Shown here in pieces: positions 41,697 to 53,200 of a DNA stretch of 64,000 nt. Within the stretch, counting starts at the first letter, position 1. Each line of letters starts with the position of its first letter. The DNA comes from Chlamydomonas reinhardtii. Lineage: Eukaryota; Chlorophyta; Chlorophyceae; Chlamydomonadales; Chlamydomonadaceae. The position numbers were made by a program, and so were the translations under genes. Where the stretch lies: NCBI RefSeq assembly GCF_000002595.2, contig NC_057020.1:3694706-3758705 (forward strand), given 5' to 3'. The notes under the pieces were generated by a model, which saw only the letters and a list, made by a program, of their open reading frames with translations, was not told the origin of the DNA and ran no database searches.

Positions 41697-44600
41697 ATGG
41701 GTCCCGTCGGCGAGGCGACCGAGCTGGCGGAGGCGTCGCCGCAGCCGCAACAGCTGCTGCCCGCGATCCCATCCGGCGCCGTCTCGGTGAAGACGAACAA
41801 ATCCACCAACTTGGACCCGGACTATGAGATACCGCGCGGTGCGTGTAGTGCTGAGGCATCGCCCTGGCTGCCGTGCGGCGATTCGTTACCCCGGACGTTC
41901 ACGGGACCAGTACGCCTCTGTTACCCCGGTTTTGGGCCGCACGGCTGTTCGTCCACGCGGCTCGGCCCGGCACCCCCAAACCCCGCTCGGCGCCGGTTCA
42001 AGGCGCCGGGCCTGGGGCGATCACCAAACCTCTGGGCTCCTTGTGCTTGCCTGGCATCCCCAGCCCTGACCGTGTTATCTGAGCATCCTCGCCGTCGCCC
42101 GCGCTTAACACGCCTGGCGGCCACCAACACACACGCGCGCAGGCACCATGACGGAGACACAGGTGCTCAACTGGTTGGCCACACAGCAGGAGGAGCAGCA
42201 GCGCGCGCTGCGCATCGACCGCTTCGGCTTCATCGTGCCGCTGGTGCCAGAGGGCGGCAGCGAAGCTGCCGACGGCGGCGAGGGCCGCCGTGCTAGCGGT
42301 GCGGGCGCCACCACCAGCGGCCGCGACGGCGCGTCTGCGCCGCAGCCGGCGGGCACGCCGGCGGCGGGCTCCAAACAGCGGTCAAAGGAGCAGCAGGCGG
42401 TGGAGCGGCTGCGCAAGTGGCGGAAGATGCTGGGCGCGAACGGGTCGGGGCTGGAGGAGTACCGGCGGCGGCGGCCGGACAAGCTCAAGCGCCGCGTGCG
42501 GAAGGGCATTCCGGAGCCGCTGCGTGGGCTGGCCTGGCACGTGCTGTCGGGTGGGTGCAGGCAGGGCCGCGTGCGTGCGGCGAATGGCGTTACGCTGCCG
42601 GACTGGCGGTGGGGCGAGTGGGCAGTGCGGAGTGATGCAGTGCGGAGACTTGGAGGACGCATCAGAGACAGGGAGCCTGCACGGGATGTGGAACGTGTGT
42701 TGGCATGTTGCCACGTAGTGCGGCTGCTGCGAAAGTGCGAGAGAGCCTGCTGTCGCGCCGTGCTGACCTCCCGTACCGTATCCACTCCCCACCTCCCGTA
42801 CCGTATCTATTCCCCACCTCCGAACGGCCCACCAGGCGGACGCAAGCTGCGGCTTGCCAACCCCGGCATATTCGCGGCGCTGTCAGTGCTGCCAGACGAC
42901 GAGGAGGCGGCGGCGGCCTTCACCGCCGCCACATCCGGCAAACATCCACCGCAGCTCGACGACGCAGCAGCACCCTCAGACGGCGCCAACGGCAGCGTCG
43001 CCAACGGCGGAGCCAATGGCGCGGCAGCGCCACCAGGACCCTCGGGCACCACCAAACACAACGGCGTGACAGTGGCTGCGGGCGCGGGCCTGGACGCCGC
43101 GGCAGCGGCGGCGCTGGCGGCGACGCGGCCGGGCCGCGCTCCGCCTCTCGACCCGGCGGTTGACACGAGCATCATGCGGGACCTGAACCGCACCTACCCC
43201 ACCCACATCTACTTCACGCAGCGGCAGGGCCCTGGTCAGCGCGCGCTGTACTCGGTGCTGCGGGCGTATGCCGTGTACGACAGCAAGGTGGGGCGGCTGG
43301 GGAGGGAGGAGGGTGACAAGAGGGCGGGGTGGGAAGAGGAGGGGTGGGGATTGCAGAGTACAGGAGAAGAAGTGGAGCACCGTGGGGCGGGGGAACCTTC
43401 AGTCCACACCGTGTCATCCCTCCATTTCTGGGTCCTGCTTCCGGCCTGGCTGCTGCTGCGTGCAGGTGGGTTACGTGCAGGGCATGGGCTTCCTGGCTGC
43501 GGTGCTGCTGCTGTACATGGACGCCGAGGAGGCGTTCTGGACACTGGTGGCAGTCATGAAGGTGCGCTGGTGTGTTTGGGGGAGGGGCGTTACATTTGAT
43601 TAAGGAGAAGCGCGGGGCGGTGTTGGCATGCGTGATGCCGTATGCGTTACAGCAGCACGAGCAAAGATGGACGTGTGTGTACGGTATGTGCAACATGATA
43701 TTGGTGTTTGCGGGAGCACGGGGCGGGGTGGCAGGAGTGTCGTGTGCGTTGCACGGCAACACAGGCGCTCCCGGCCCCCGACGACGGGCCTCCTGTTGCT
43801 CCGCTCCGCTCCGCTGCCACTGCCACTGCCACTGCTACTGCCAATGCCAATGCCGCTGCCGCTGCCGCTGCCGCTGCCGCTGCCGCTGCCGCTGCCGCTG
43901 CCGCTGCCACTGCTACTGCCGCTGCCACTGCCACGCAGGGTCCTCTGGGTCCTGACAAGGGCGAGGGGCTTCAGCGGCTGTACATGCCGGGCATGCCCGG
44001 GCTGCAGGGCAGCCTGTACAAGGTGCGGCCGGGTCGGGAGGCGGAGGGTCGGACGCAGCGGGTCAGGAGGTGCAGGGGCTCAAGGGGAGCACCGCAAGCC
44101 GCACACCGCGTGAGGCTTGTGGCCATTGTGTTGATAAGCAGGCAGCCGCTGCTGCATGCATTCAGCCCGCCGGACCCGCCCGGATGGAGCTCTGCTGCGC
44201 ACCCCACCGCACCTGCACGCGCCTTCCTTATTCACAACCACCGTTGCCACTGCCGCCGCCCCCACGCGCGTACGGCACACCCGCAGTTCAAGCGCCTGCT
44301 GCCGGAGGTGGCGCCGCGCCTGGCTGCCCGCATGGAGCGCGAGGGCGTGGAGCCGGCGCTGTATGCCACGCACTGGTTCAACACCGCCTTCGCCTACAGC
44401 ATGCCCTTCCCGCACCTGCTGCGCGTGTGGGACATATTCCTGGCGGAGGGACAGAAGATGGTGGGTGGGCGCCTTGCGGGTTGGGGTTGCCTGGCACCTC
44501 CCACAGTCACAGCATAGGGCGGGACAGCGCAGCCGCTGGGTTGCGCCGGGCTTTCGCAACCTGGGTGATTCGGTTGTTTCTGCGCCATCTTCCCGTTACC

Positions 44601-44965
44601 TGAAGCTCCCGGGCTTATGACGTTCCTCCTCGCCTTGCCACGCCCCACCTCCCGGCCGGCCCTTGCAACTGCTTCACCCTGCGCACCCCGCTGCCCCCTA
44701 GGTGTTCCGTGTGGGTCTGGCGCTGCTGCAGTCCTCGGAGCGGCGGCTGGCGGGACTGCCCTTCGAGGCGCTGCTGGAGGCGCTGTCAGCCAAGCGTCTG
44801 CACGAGCTGCTGCCGCCCTCGCCCGAGGAGCTGGTGCGGCGGGCGCTGCGGCTGCGTGTGAGCCGGCGGCTGCAGGAGTTGGAGGCGGACTGGCAGGCAA
44901 CGTTGCGCGGGCGCGGGCCGGGTCAGGGGGGGAGAGGCGGCGCCGGCGCGGGGCGGCGGGGGTGA
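41697..44965 (+). CDS. TBC-domain Rab GTPase-activating protein
   Basis: Exons 41697-41838, 42143-42550, 42836-43287, 43466-43561, 43939-44022, 44287-44460 and 44702-44965 are in phase, giving 539 residues. The start is MGPVGEATELAEASPQPQQL. The TBC domain begins near VRKGIPEPLRGLAWHVLSG and is interrupted by about 95 low-complexity residues. It continues with IMRDLNRTYPTHIYF (the I-x-R-D arginine-finger motif) and QRALYSVLRAYAVYDSK-VGYVQGMGFLAAVLLL (the Y-V-Q-G-M glutamine finger). The C-lobe has EEAFWTLVAVMK, GLQRLYMPGMPGLQ, ALYATHWFNTAFAYSMPF, LLRVWDIFLAEGQKM and VFRVGLALL. Both catalytic fingers are intact, so an active dual-finger GAP on an unidentified Rab is expected, acting on endomembranes. 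A helical C-terminal segment and a Gly/Arg tail follow. Confidence 0.93.
43801..43938 (+). repeat. (CCGCTG)n / (CCACTG)n hexanucleotide array in a Rab-GAP intron
   Basis: An array of about 135 nt of CTGCCG/CTGCCA units fills the end of intron 4 up to its CAG acceptor. It stays open in the frame of exon 5 and would read as Ala/Thr repeats if retained. Confidence 0.92.
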
Positions 44966-46004
44966 GGGTGTTAGGAGAGGCGGAATGGGCGAGGCGGTAT
45001 ACATAGCCAGGCGTACGTGTGATGGGGCTGGAGTGGCGCTGCCATCAGGCACGATGGCAACAATCGGGAAATGCATTGGCACTGGGGTTTGGAAGGTCAG
45101 GGGCACGCCGCGCAGGTGTGTCCAAGACAGAACTACCGTATGGTGTCCGGAGGAACATATGCACGGTTTGACCAAGGCGTCAGGCGGTGCAGCAGTGCGG
45201 CGGGCAACTTGACGCACGTGGCGCATGTTCCGGTGTTCAGGACGGCCTATGTCGTCCGCCTTCAGTCTGTGATGTGTGGTGGTGTCAGACCTGCGGTTTA
45301 TTCAGCGGTGATCCCTCTTGAGCGGTGCCGGTATCGCATGTACTAGGCCAAACACGTCGTTACTTTGTGTGGGAACGCTGCGAGTACGAGAGCCTCGGAC
45401 CTCCGGACAATGACCGCCTGCTGGCAACGTGACGCGTATCCAGGACCTTGCATGCCCCTGTAAGCTGCAGCACGTTATGTCCGGTCCTGGCTGGCAGACG
45501 AGTGCTGTCAGCCGTGCCATTTTCCCGTGAGAGTTTTCTTATCAAACGTGGCAGCAGGGGGCGGGAATGCCATGCAAAGGGATGCACAGGTACCGATCAC
45601 CGCCGCATGTCAACAGCTAGCATGCCTGCCTACAGCTACCAACCTTTGCAGTTTAAGTGCGTAGCCAACCCTCTACGGAGCCCGACAGTGCGTCACTTCA
45701 ACGTCAAAGCATGCCTGCCACGGCGGCCAAGGCAATCCGGCAGCGCCGCACACCATGCATCTGAATGCCACACGCTGTCATGTCATGAGGGGTCAGCATG
45801 GTAGATGCGGTGGCAAAAGTGACTGTGGCACCATTGACCATCGGAACCACAGATGCATCAATTTCAGCTGACAAACAGACTCCCCCTCCACATGCACGCC
45901 AACCAAGCCTGGACACTGCCGCGCTACAATAAAACAACCGCCCTTGCAAACGCCGTCAGGCAGCTGCTAGGCCGGGCAGAGCCCGCATGCCACCGCCGGC
46001 GCGC
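44966..46004. other. Convergent intergenic region
   Basis: 3' UTRs of the Rab-GAP (+; TGTAA at 45459) and the multi-pass membrane protein (-). No gene, RNA or element was recognised. Confidence 0.5.
45459..45463 (+). terminator. Candidate TGTAA poly(A) signal of the Rab-GAP gene
   Basis: TGTAA 494 nt after the Rab-GAP stop. Confidence 0.45.
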
Positions 46005-47653
46005 TCAGACGGTGGTGGGGCCGGTGGCCTCCGCGGCCCCGGAGGGGTAGGGCGTCTCGGCCGTGCGCATGGCTCCAGCTCCGGGCACGCTCCCCAGCTG
46101 TGTGCGGCCGAAGTAGCGGTCCAGGTTGCGAACAGTGCTGCGCAGCGAGGCGGCGGGGCGGGGCGGGGGTTGAGGGCGGGGAGGGGAGGTTCAGTACAGG
46201 TGTAGGCATCAGGAGGGCTGCTATCTGCGTATACTGGTGGTGTTTCAAGGGTGCTGCGTGTGTGTGGGACTGTGGGAGCCATGACGAATCAAGAGCTGCA
46301 CCAGCACATTCCGGACGCTTGCGGACCGGAGCTGGCCTCACCTCTTGCGGTAGTGGTTGCCCAGCATCTGCTGGTGGATGAGCCCGGCCAGAGCAAAGCC
46401 CGCCGGGAACAGGTAGTTGAAGATGATCTGCAGGCGTGTGGCGTGGGCGTGTGGGCACATATGTGTGTCCCTGACATGGCTAGGGTGCAGAGCCAGGACA
46501 GCACGGGGACGGGGAGTACTGCTGCAGCAGGAATGGCGCAAGTGCACCTCCTACACAAGCACTGGGACCACTCACGTTCTTGGAGTTGCGGCCACGGTGG
46601 CCACCGGTGATTTGCGGCACCTGCGGACACAAGCCAGTCAGGAACAGGCCGCCGCAGCCTGTCAGTAGCAGCCCCGCACCGGACAGGTGGCGGTAGCTAC
46701 AGGGTGGTGCGCACGATGTTTGCGTGCTCTTTTGCCTCACGAAATCCGGAAGTCCGGGCCGAGGTGACAGTTTTAACGCCACCAAATGATAACGTCCTAC
46801 TATTGTCCTGTCCTTGTAAAGGGCCAAGTTTTGGGACATGGACAGAGCCAGCGCCAGCCCGAAGCAGCCCAGGAGTATGCGCCAGCTCCCGCCGTCACAC
46901 TATCCTTCATTACGACCGCCCACCACCCAGACGGACCCCACCCCGGCACCCACCACCCACACGCCCACCCCAGTGGCCACCCACCCACCACCACCAGCCG
47001 CCCAGGCACCCCGGGCAACCCCAACCCCACCCACCAGCGTCAGGCAGGCCGTGGCGACGAAGGCGATCAGCCAGCCCAGTGTGGCAAGGTCGCAGGTGCG
47101 GCGCCAGTTGGGCGTGTGGCGCCACAGCAGGCTGCCGCCGCGGTCGAACTTGGGGAAGCGCGCGTAGTGACCCACCCAGGGGCGGCGCCAGGCAATGCTC
47201 AGCTGCGGGGGGGGGGGCGGTGATGGGTAGTGAGAAGGGAGTCAGCGGGTACGGCACGGGCACGAATGTCCACACACTGTAAGCACGAGCGCGCAACCCA
47301 TGTGAGACCCCACTGCGTGTGCGCTCGGGTTTGGTTCTCGCTCGCAGCCCCCAGTGCGTGTGCGCTCGGGTCGCAGCTGCAGTCACGTGCGTGCGCTTAC
47401 GAAGGTCATGAGGGCGAAGGTGATGGCGGCGATGGTGGGGAACCACTTGTTGACCTGCAGGTAGCGAGTGGCAAAGGACACGGCGGTGGCGTGCAGGTTA
47501 CGAGCACGCAGGTCGGGCGAGCAGGTAAGCACGCTGGCCGGCCTGGCAACACCCCAACACGCAAACACGCAAGCTCGCACCCAGCTCTCTATGTCCATCA
47601 TTCGCACGTGCACACGCACATGCACACGCACACGGGCTTTCGTTCCGTTTGTT

Positions 47654-47721
<68 letters not shown>

Positions 47722-49199
47722 GCGCCCGGCGTCGTCTGGGCGGGCTTTCGTTTCGTTTTTTAACACACGCGCCCAGCCAACGCACACCTGGTAGTTGTTG
47801 ACGTAGCTCAGTCCCAGCAGGATGGCGAATAAGGGGATGGAGATGAGCTCAAGCATGGGCCACACCTGCGGGCGGGCGGGATGGGGCGTGATAGGAGGAG
47901 GGCCCAATGCGTTGATGTACGGTACACAGATACTATCAGAGCAGTGCCGCCAATATGGATGCGTGCGTTCTTCGGAGCGAGCATAGCCCCGCCTGATACC
48001 GTACATGCCCAATGTATACGCCCAGACCTCGCTGTGCCCCTCTGCTTTCCAGTTTCGCTCGTCCCAGCCCCCACTCTTCCCTGCCACCTCCGACACGCTT
48101 CCTGTGGGTGCGACGGTAGTTCTACACCGCACAAGTATATAAATCTGCGGAACACGCCCTGGGGCATCTAGATGTGTCTTTTGCCGACGGTCCGACACGC
48201 TCCCGCCCCTCTCCTGCCTCTCACCTTCTTGTAGCGGCTGTCCCAGGCCATGGTGCGCATGACCAACAGGAAGCCGGCGGCGGCCAGCGCGATGATGAGG
48301 CCCACCTTAAAGTTGCCATCCTGGGGTGGGTGGGGAGGGAGAGGACGGGGGCAGAAGGGGGAGGGGCAGGGGTTAAACGAGCGAGACTCGGCAGGCTACG
48401 CACACGCGGTGAGGGGGGTCAGAGCCACGAACCCTCTAGCACGAGGCCACGAGCACGCGCACCTGCAGCGCAAAGGCCATGATGAGCGGGATGAGGCCCA
48501 GCAGCGTGTCACGACTGGACCAGTCGTCCAGAGGGTCGTGGTACTCCTGAGGAGGGGGGCAGCAACGGGAGGAGTGGGGAGAGGGTAAACGGGAGAGGGG
48601 AGAGGGTAAACGGGAGAGGGGAGAGGGTAAACGGGAGAGTGGAGAGAGGGCGGGATCGAGAGAGAGCGCGCCTGGTGGTATGGTGGGGAGCAGCTTGCGA
48701 GCGCAGGGGTGGGATAGGGGTGCGACTGCGCACATGGACACGTGGATGTTGGCTGCGACAGGTGCCGTTAGGAGTAGCGGACGGACGACAACACAGGCCA
48801 GGCAAAGGCAAAGGCAGCGGCACCGGCATCCCGCGCGCACCTCGTTCACGCCCTCCGCGATGCGCTTGGCGTCCTTCTCGCCCATGCCGGGTGCCGGCTG
48901 GCTGACGCCGCCCGGCGCCTCGGAAGTGCCGGGCTGCGGGCTCTGCAGGGATTCAGCAAGGAGAGGGGGAGAGAGACAGCGGGGTTTGGCAGGGGAATGC
49001 GTTTAAACGGAATAGCACATGAACAGGAGTAGCGCAGTAGCTGCGGCACGCAGTCATCAGGTTCAACACCCGGTCAAACGCCCGGGCAACGGGCGGGCCG
49101 GCCCACGGGTCGCAGCTGCTGCGCTGGCAGCGCCACGCCCGCTCCCCCCCTCGCGCCAAACGGACCGCCAAGACTTACGACGGGGCTGTAGCTCGCCAT
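46005..49199 (-). CDS. Multi-pass integral membrane protein, unknown family
   Basis: Ten exons (minus): 49199-49179, 48942-48841, 48546-48463, 48320-48225, 47865-47788, 47454-47401, 47202-47035, 46620-46576, 46427-46342 and 46137-46005. They total 867 nt, giving 288 residues. The first exon is only seven codons (MASYSPV). A soluble N-terminus with GMGEKDAKRIAEGVNEEYHD leads to about six hydrophobic segments: DTLLGLIPLIMAFALQ, VGLIIALAAAGFLLVM, LELISIPLFAILLGL, FPTIAAITFALMTF, LGWLIAFVATACLTL and IFNYLFPAGFALAGLI. A conserved-looking charged loop (AWRRPWVGHYARFPKFDRGG; WRHTPNWRRTCD) lies between segments 4 and 5. The tail STVRNLDRYFGRTQ is hydrophilic. Eight of the nine junctions are phase 0. 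I do not recognise the family. It could be a small transporter or an organelle membrane protein; no clear targeting peptide is visible. Confidence 0.8.
47656..47719 (+). repeat. (AC)32 microsatellite with duplicated flank
   Basis: A 64-nt AC tract lies in an intron of the membrane-protein gene. The flank GGGCTTTCGTTCCGTTTGTT before it recurs after it as a near copy (47741-47765), again followed by ACACACG. This is a local duplication around the tract. Confidence 0.9.
48571..48650 (+). repeat. 21-bp minisatellite in an intron
   Basis: Three near-perfect copies of GGAGAGGGTAAACGGGAGAG plus one base, then a degenerate fourth copy, in the intron between exons 2 and 3 of the membrane-protein gene. 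Confidence 0.85.
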
Positions 49200-50290
49200 G
49201 TGTGGCTGTTAGCTTGGGTTGTGCCTGCGGCGTGTCGGCTGCGGCTGCTGCTGCCGCACGTCACCGGCGACCGGCGGTCAACGCGGCTTTGCGCGGGTGT
49301 TCAGGCCGTGCCTTGCAGTTGCCAAGGCCGGATGCTGCTAAAAGAGCCAAGCGCTTAGGGAGGCGGTTCGATCAGGGAAGCGGCGACTGAGTGCCGGCGT
49401 CGCGAGCGACTGGAGGACAAGTAGTTAGGTTTGGGGAGCACGAGCTTCGCGGGGTCAAGTGAACTTTTTGTTTGGCGATAATAAGCAGGGCTTCGTCAAG
49501 TGCAGGTCTCTTGCGGCGCGAGCCCGCGATGTTCGTACCCCTGCCCCATTGCGTCACTTCGCCACTTGACCGACTCGGCTCGAACACACACAGAAGGTGG
49601 CGCCGGCCACCTGAGTGGAACCGCCGTCACCGCCACCATCCACGCCACAGTGCATGTTCACCTCCCCGTCCTGCCAGCACTAACTGCCAGCACTAAGCAC
49701 AGACCACCCTAAGCACAGACGCGCTATGCGCGCACACGCTGCCTCTGACAAGGCCAGCCCATCCCTTGCGCCTCAGGGCCGAAGCACTACCCTCACCAAC
49801 TGAACCCGACCTATTCCTGACCTACCGTAACTGCAGGGGCCTGTATTGCTTGGGCAATGCGCACAGCGGCCTCAAGGTCATGTCTTTAATCACGGTAATG
49901 TGCTGTGCGCTCCACTACACGCCCATCTGAATCCGCAGCTCCTGTCCCGTGCCCCGTCCCATTCCGGTAAGCTTTTGGAAAGCACAGCATGCAGTAATGC
50001 AGGGTCCGGCCCAGCCATGTCCATGCGCTCCCCCATCTCCGTCCAGTTCTGACCATCCTGCCGTCTCATATCCATATTATGTGCGTGTCTTAAGTACGGT
50101 ACACATTCCCGAGTCATGTCTGTATGGTCCAAATGCCTTCGTCTGAAAGTGACGTCAATCAGATGCTGTACCGCCTTCCTGCAACAACCTGCCTTGACCA
50201 CACGCTAGCCATCTACCCGCGCCTCACTCCTGGGTCCGTCCGCCACCCAGCTTAGTCCACGGCTGTCGTCCCACATGTAACCTCTATCAG
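49200..50290. other. Intergenic region
   Basis: 5' region of the membrane-protein gene, then the 3' UTR of the Ala/Pro/Glu-rich gene (both minus). No coding or RNA feature was recognised. Confidence 0.5.
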
Positions 50291-53200
50291 CTAAGCAACC
50301 CAGCCCCGGCCTTGCGGTGACGCCGCCCCCAGCACCGGCTGCCGGAAGCGGCTGCCGCCGGGGCCAAGGCCGCCAGCCCCGCGCCGCGCCATGTGGTGCT
50401 GCTGCTGGCTGTAGGGAGACACGCGGCCGCTCTGCTCCTCCAGCACCTCTTCCTCAAGTCCGTCACCCTCCGAGGTTGGGCCCCGGATGTTGCCCGAGTG
50501 GCGGCCCAGCCACTCGCCCTCCAGAGGCACGCCGTCATCCTCGCGAGCGGCAGCACCGCTGGCGCGCGGCGCAACCACCGAGCCGCGGCCCCAGCCCTTG
50601 CCGCTGCCGGTCGGCGTCAGCGCTGGCAGGCTGCCGCTGCCATTCGCGACCAGTGCACCGTCGCCGTCGCTAGAGGCCGCCCTGGAGCCCCAGGCGCGAA
50701 GCGCGGCGTCGTGGTGTACGGCGCTGCCACCGTTGGCCGCCGCCGCCGTCGTCGCCGCCATCTGCGCAGCGCGCAGCTCCTTTTCCGCCCGGCGCTGCTG
50801 CAGGTAGCTGCCCACGGCCGCCGGATGCGAGAGCTCGTGGGCAGGCACGCAACCATCCACCAGCGGGACTCCGTTGCCACCTGTGCTCAAGCGGCCTCCG
50901 CTGCCGATGCCGTGCTCGGCGCCCTGGCCCAGCCCGCCCGGCCCCTCTCGGGCACTAAGCGGCCGCCTCGGCACGCCGGGCGGCCCCAGCGAACCCAACG
51001 AAGGGACGCCCATGCCGCCGGCGCCGCCGTACGTTGCCCGCCCGGCCCGGTTGAAGCCCCGGTCCCCAGCGCCGGCGGCGCTGTTGGCCGCCGCCGCCTC
51101 GTTGAACAGCTTCTCGCTGACCATCAGCTGTCCGCCCACGAGGGCGACGATGGGGCCGCTGCCGCCCGACCGCGTCGGACGCATCGGGTAGCGCCGCGCC
51201 AGATCGCTGAGCAGCGGCAGGCCCGGCGGCGGCCCTGAGGACAGCTGCCGCGTCGGCAGGCCGTTCGGGTAGCGCCGCACCGCGCCGCTGCCAGAGCCGC
51301 CGGCTCCCGGGGTGCTGGGGCTGCCAATCGCGCCAGCGCCGACCGTGCCGGCACTGTTGAGGGATGAGATGGAGGAGGTTGCAGACAGCGGCCGAAGGGC
51401 GCTGGGGCGAGCGCCGGCAAGGCCGCCACTGTGCGGGGTCCCGGCGGCGGCGGGTGGGGACTTGATGCTAGCACCGGCGCCGTTGGGCGTGAAGGGTGAG
51501 ACGTATAGATTGGCGCTCGGCGATACCGCTGCGGGCTGCGGAGATGTCTGCGTGAAGGACGGCTGCAGCTGCGTGCCAGACACGTAGCGCGGCTGCGCGC
51601 TGACCGGCTCTTGCGGGGTGCGCGGCGATGCGCTGCTGGCGGCGGGCGCTGGCGGCGGCGTCGCGGGCGGCGGGGCAAGGGAGGAAGGCGTCATGGCCGC
51701 GCCGCTGGAGCCACTGACGCGGGCAGGCCGCGGAAGCTGCTTCTGCTGCAGCTGCGCCGACGTTTCCGACGGCCGCTGCGTCACACGCTGCAGAGCCGAG
51801 CTAGGTGCTGCGGGCGCGGGCGCTGCCTGCGCTGCCGGCGCGGCCGGCGACACCTGCTTGCTAGCGGGCTGTGCCCTGCGCGCCTGCGCCTGCGGCTTGG
51901 GCTTGGGGCTTTCCGACCTTAGCGGCTTCTGCGCTGCCGCCGGACTGCCGGCGCCGCCCCCATCCAACGGCCGGCTGACGGTCCGTGCCATGCCGGCCGT
52001 CGGCTCCGGTCTATCGGCAGCGGTGGTGCTAGCGCGACGGGACGGGGACGCCGTTGACGGTGATCGAGGACCTGCAGGCACGGGCGTGTCTGCCGGTGCC
52101 GGTGCGCGACTTGCCGGCGCCGGAGAGGCTGCAGGCTTCGGTGCCGATGCCTGCGTTGTGCTGGCCTTGGGTGCCGTCAGCGGTACAGCGGGCATGGGTT
52201 TCACCGGGGACGCTTTCACAGCCACCGGCGCAGGCGGTACCGGCGCCGGCGCTGGTGCTGGCGGAGGAGATGGGGCAGTCGCTGGTGCCGGTTTGGGCGC
52301 GGCTGCAGCAGGCGCAGCCGTGGGGGTGCTGGATGGCGTGGTGGACAGGGAGCTGCGGCGGCCCGCACCACGCGGCGAGGGTGCGCCAGTGGGGGCACCG
52401 GCCGGCGGCGCTGGCGGTATCACTGGCGGGGGCAGCGGCTTGCCAGAGACACTGGGCGTGCGGCTGTGAGACTGAGAGCCTGCAGTGGCAGCTGCTTTGC
52501 CGCTGCTGCTCCCCGCTGCTGAGGCCGTAGATGTCTGCCTTGACGCGGGCGGCCTCGACGGCGCCGGCGGCGATGCCGACTCCTCCTTCGGCTTCGACGC
52601 AGTGCGATGCAGCTTCGGTGGCAGCTCCTTGGTAGGGCTGGGCTTCGGCGGCAGTGAACTGGACGAGTTGGTTTCTGCCAATGCAACGCCTGACGAGGAG
52701 CGGCGCATGACCTTGACGGCGGCAGCCGCGCTGCCGGCCATCACCATCGGCGCCGCGTCCGCTGGCTCAGCCGCCGCATCATCCGCTGCCGGTGCGGCCT
52801 CAGCCTCCGGCTCCGCCCGTGGCTTAGCAACCGCCTCCTCAGCTGTGCATGCTGCCGCTGAGGCTGCCGCTGTTCCTGCCGCCGGTGCTGCCGCTGGCGT
52901 GGGAGCGGCCTTCGCGGCCGCCTCTGGCTTCGCTGCCTCCTCGGGTTGCACCTCCGCCTCCGCCTCCGGCGCTGGCTCAGGCGCAGCACGGGCATCAGGT
53001 TCGGGCTCCGCCCCTGTCAAGAGCGGCTCCCCTGATGCAGCGGAACCGGGCTCTGTACCGGGCCCCTCCGACGCCTCCGTCCCCTCGTCGTCCGCGGGCG
53101 CACAGAGCACTGGCTCGCGTGTAGGCCCCGCCTCTGCTACCTCGTCACTCTCAGCGCCCTCATCCTCACACGCAGCCGCCGCACCACCTGCAGTGCCTGC

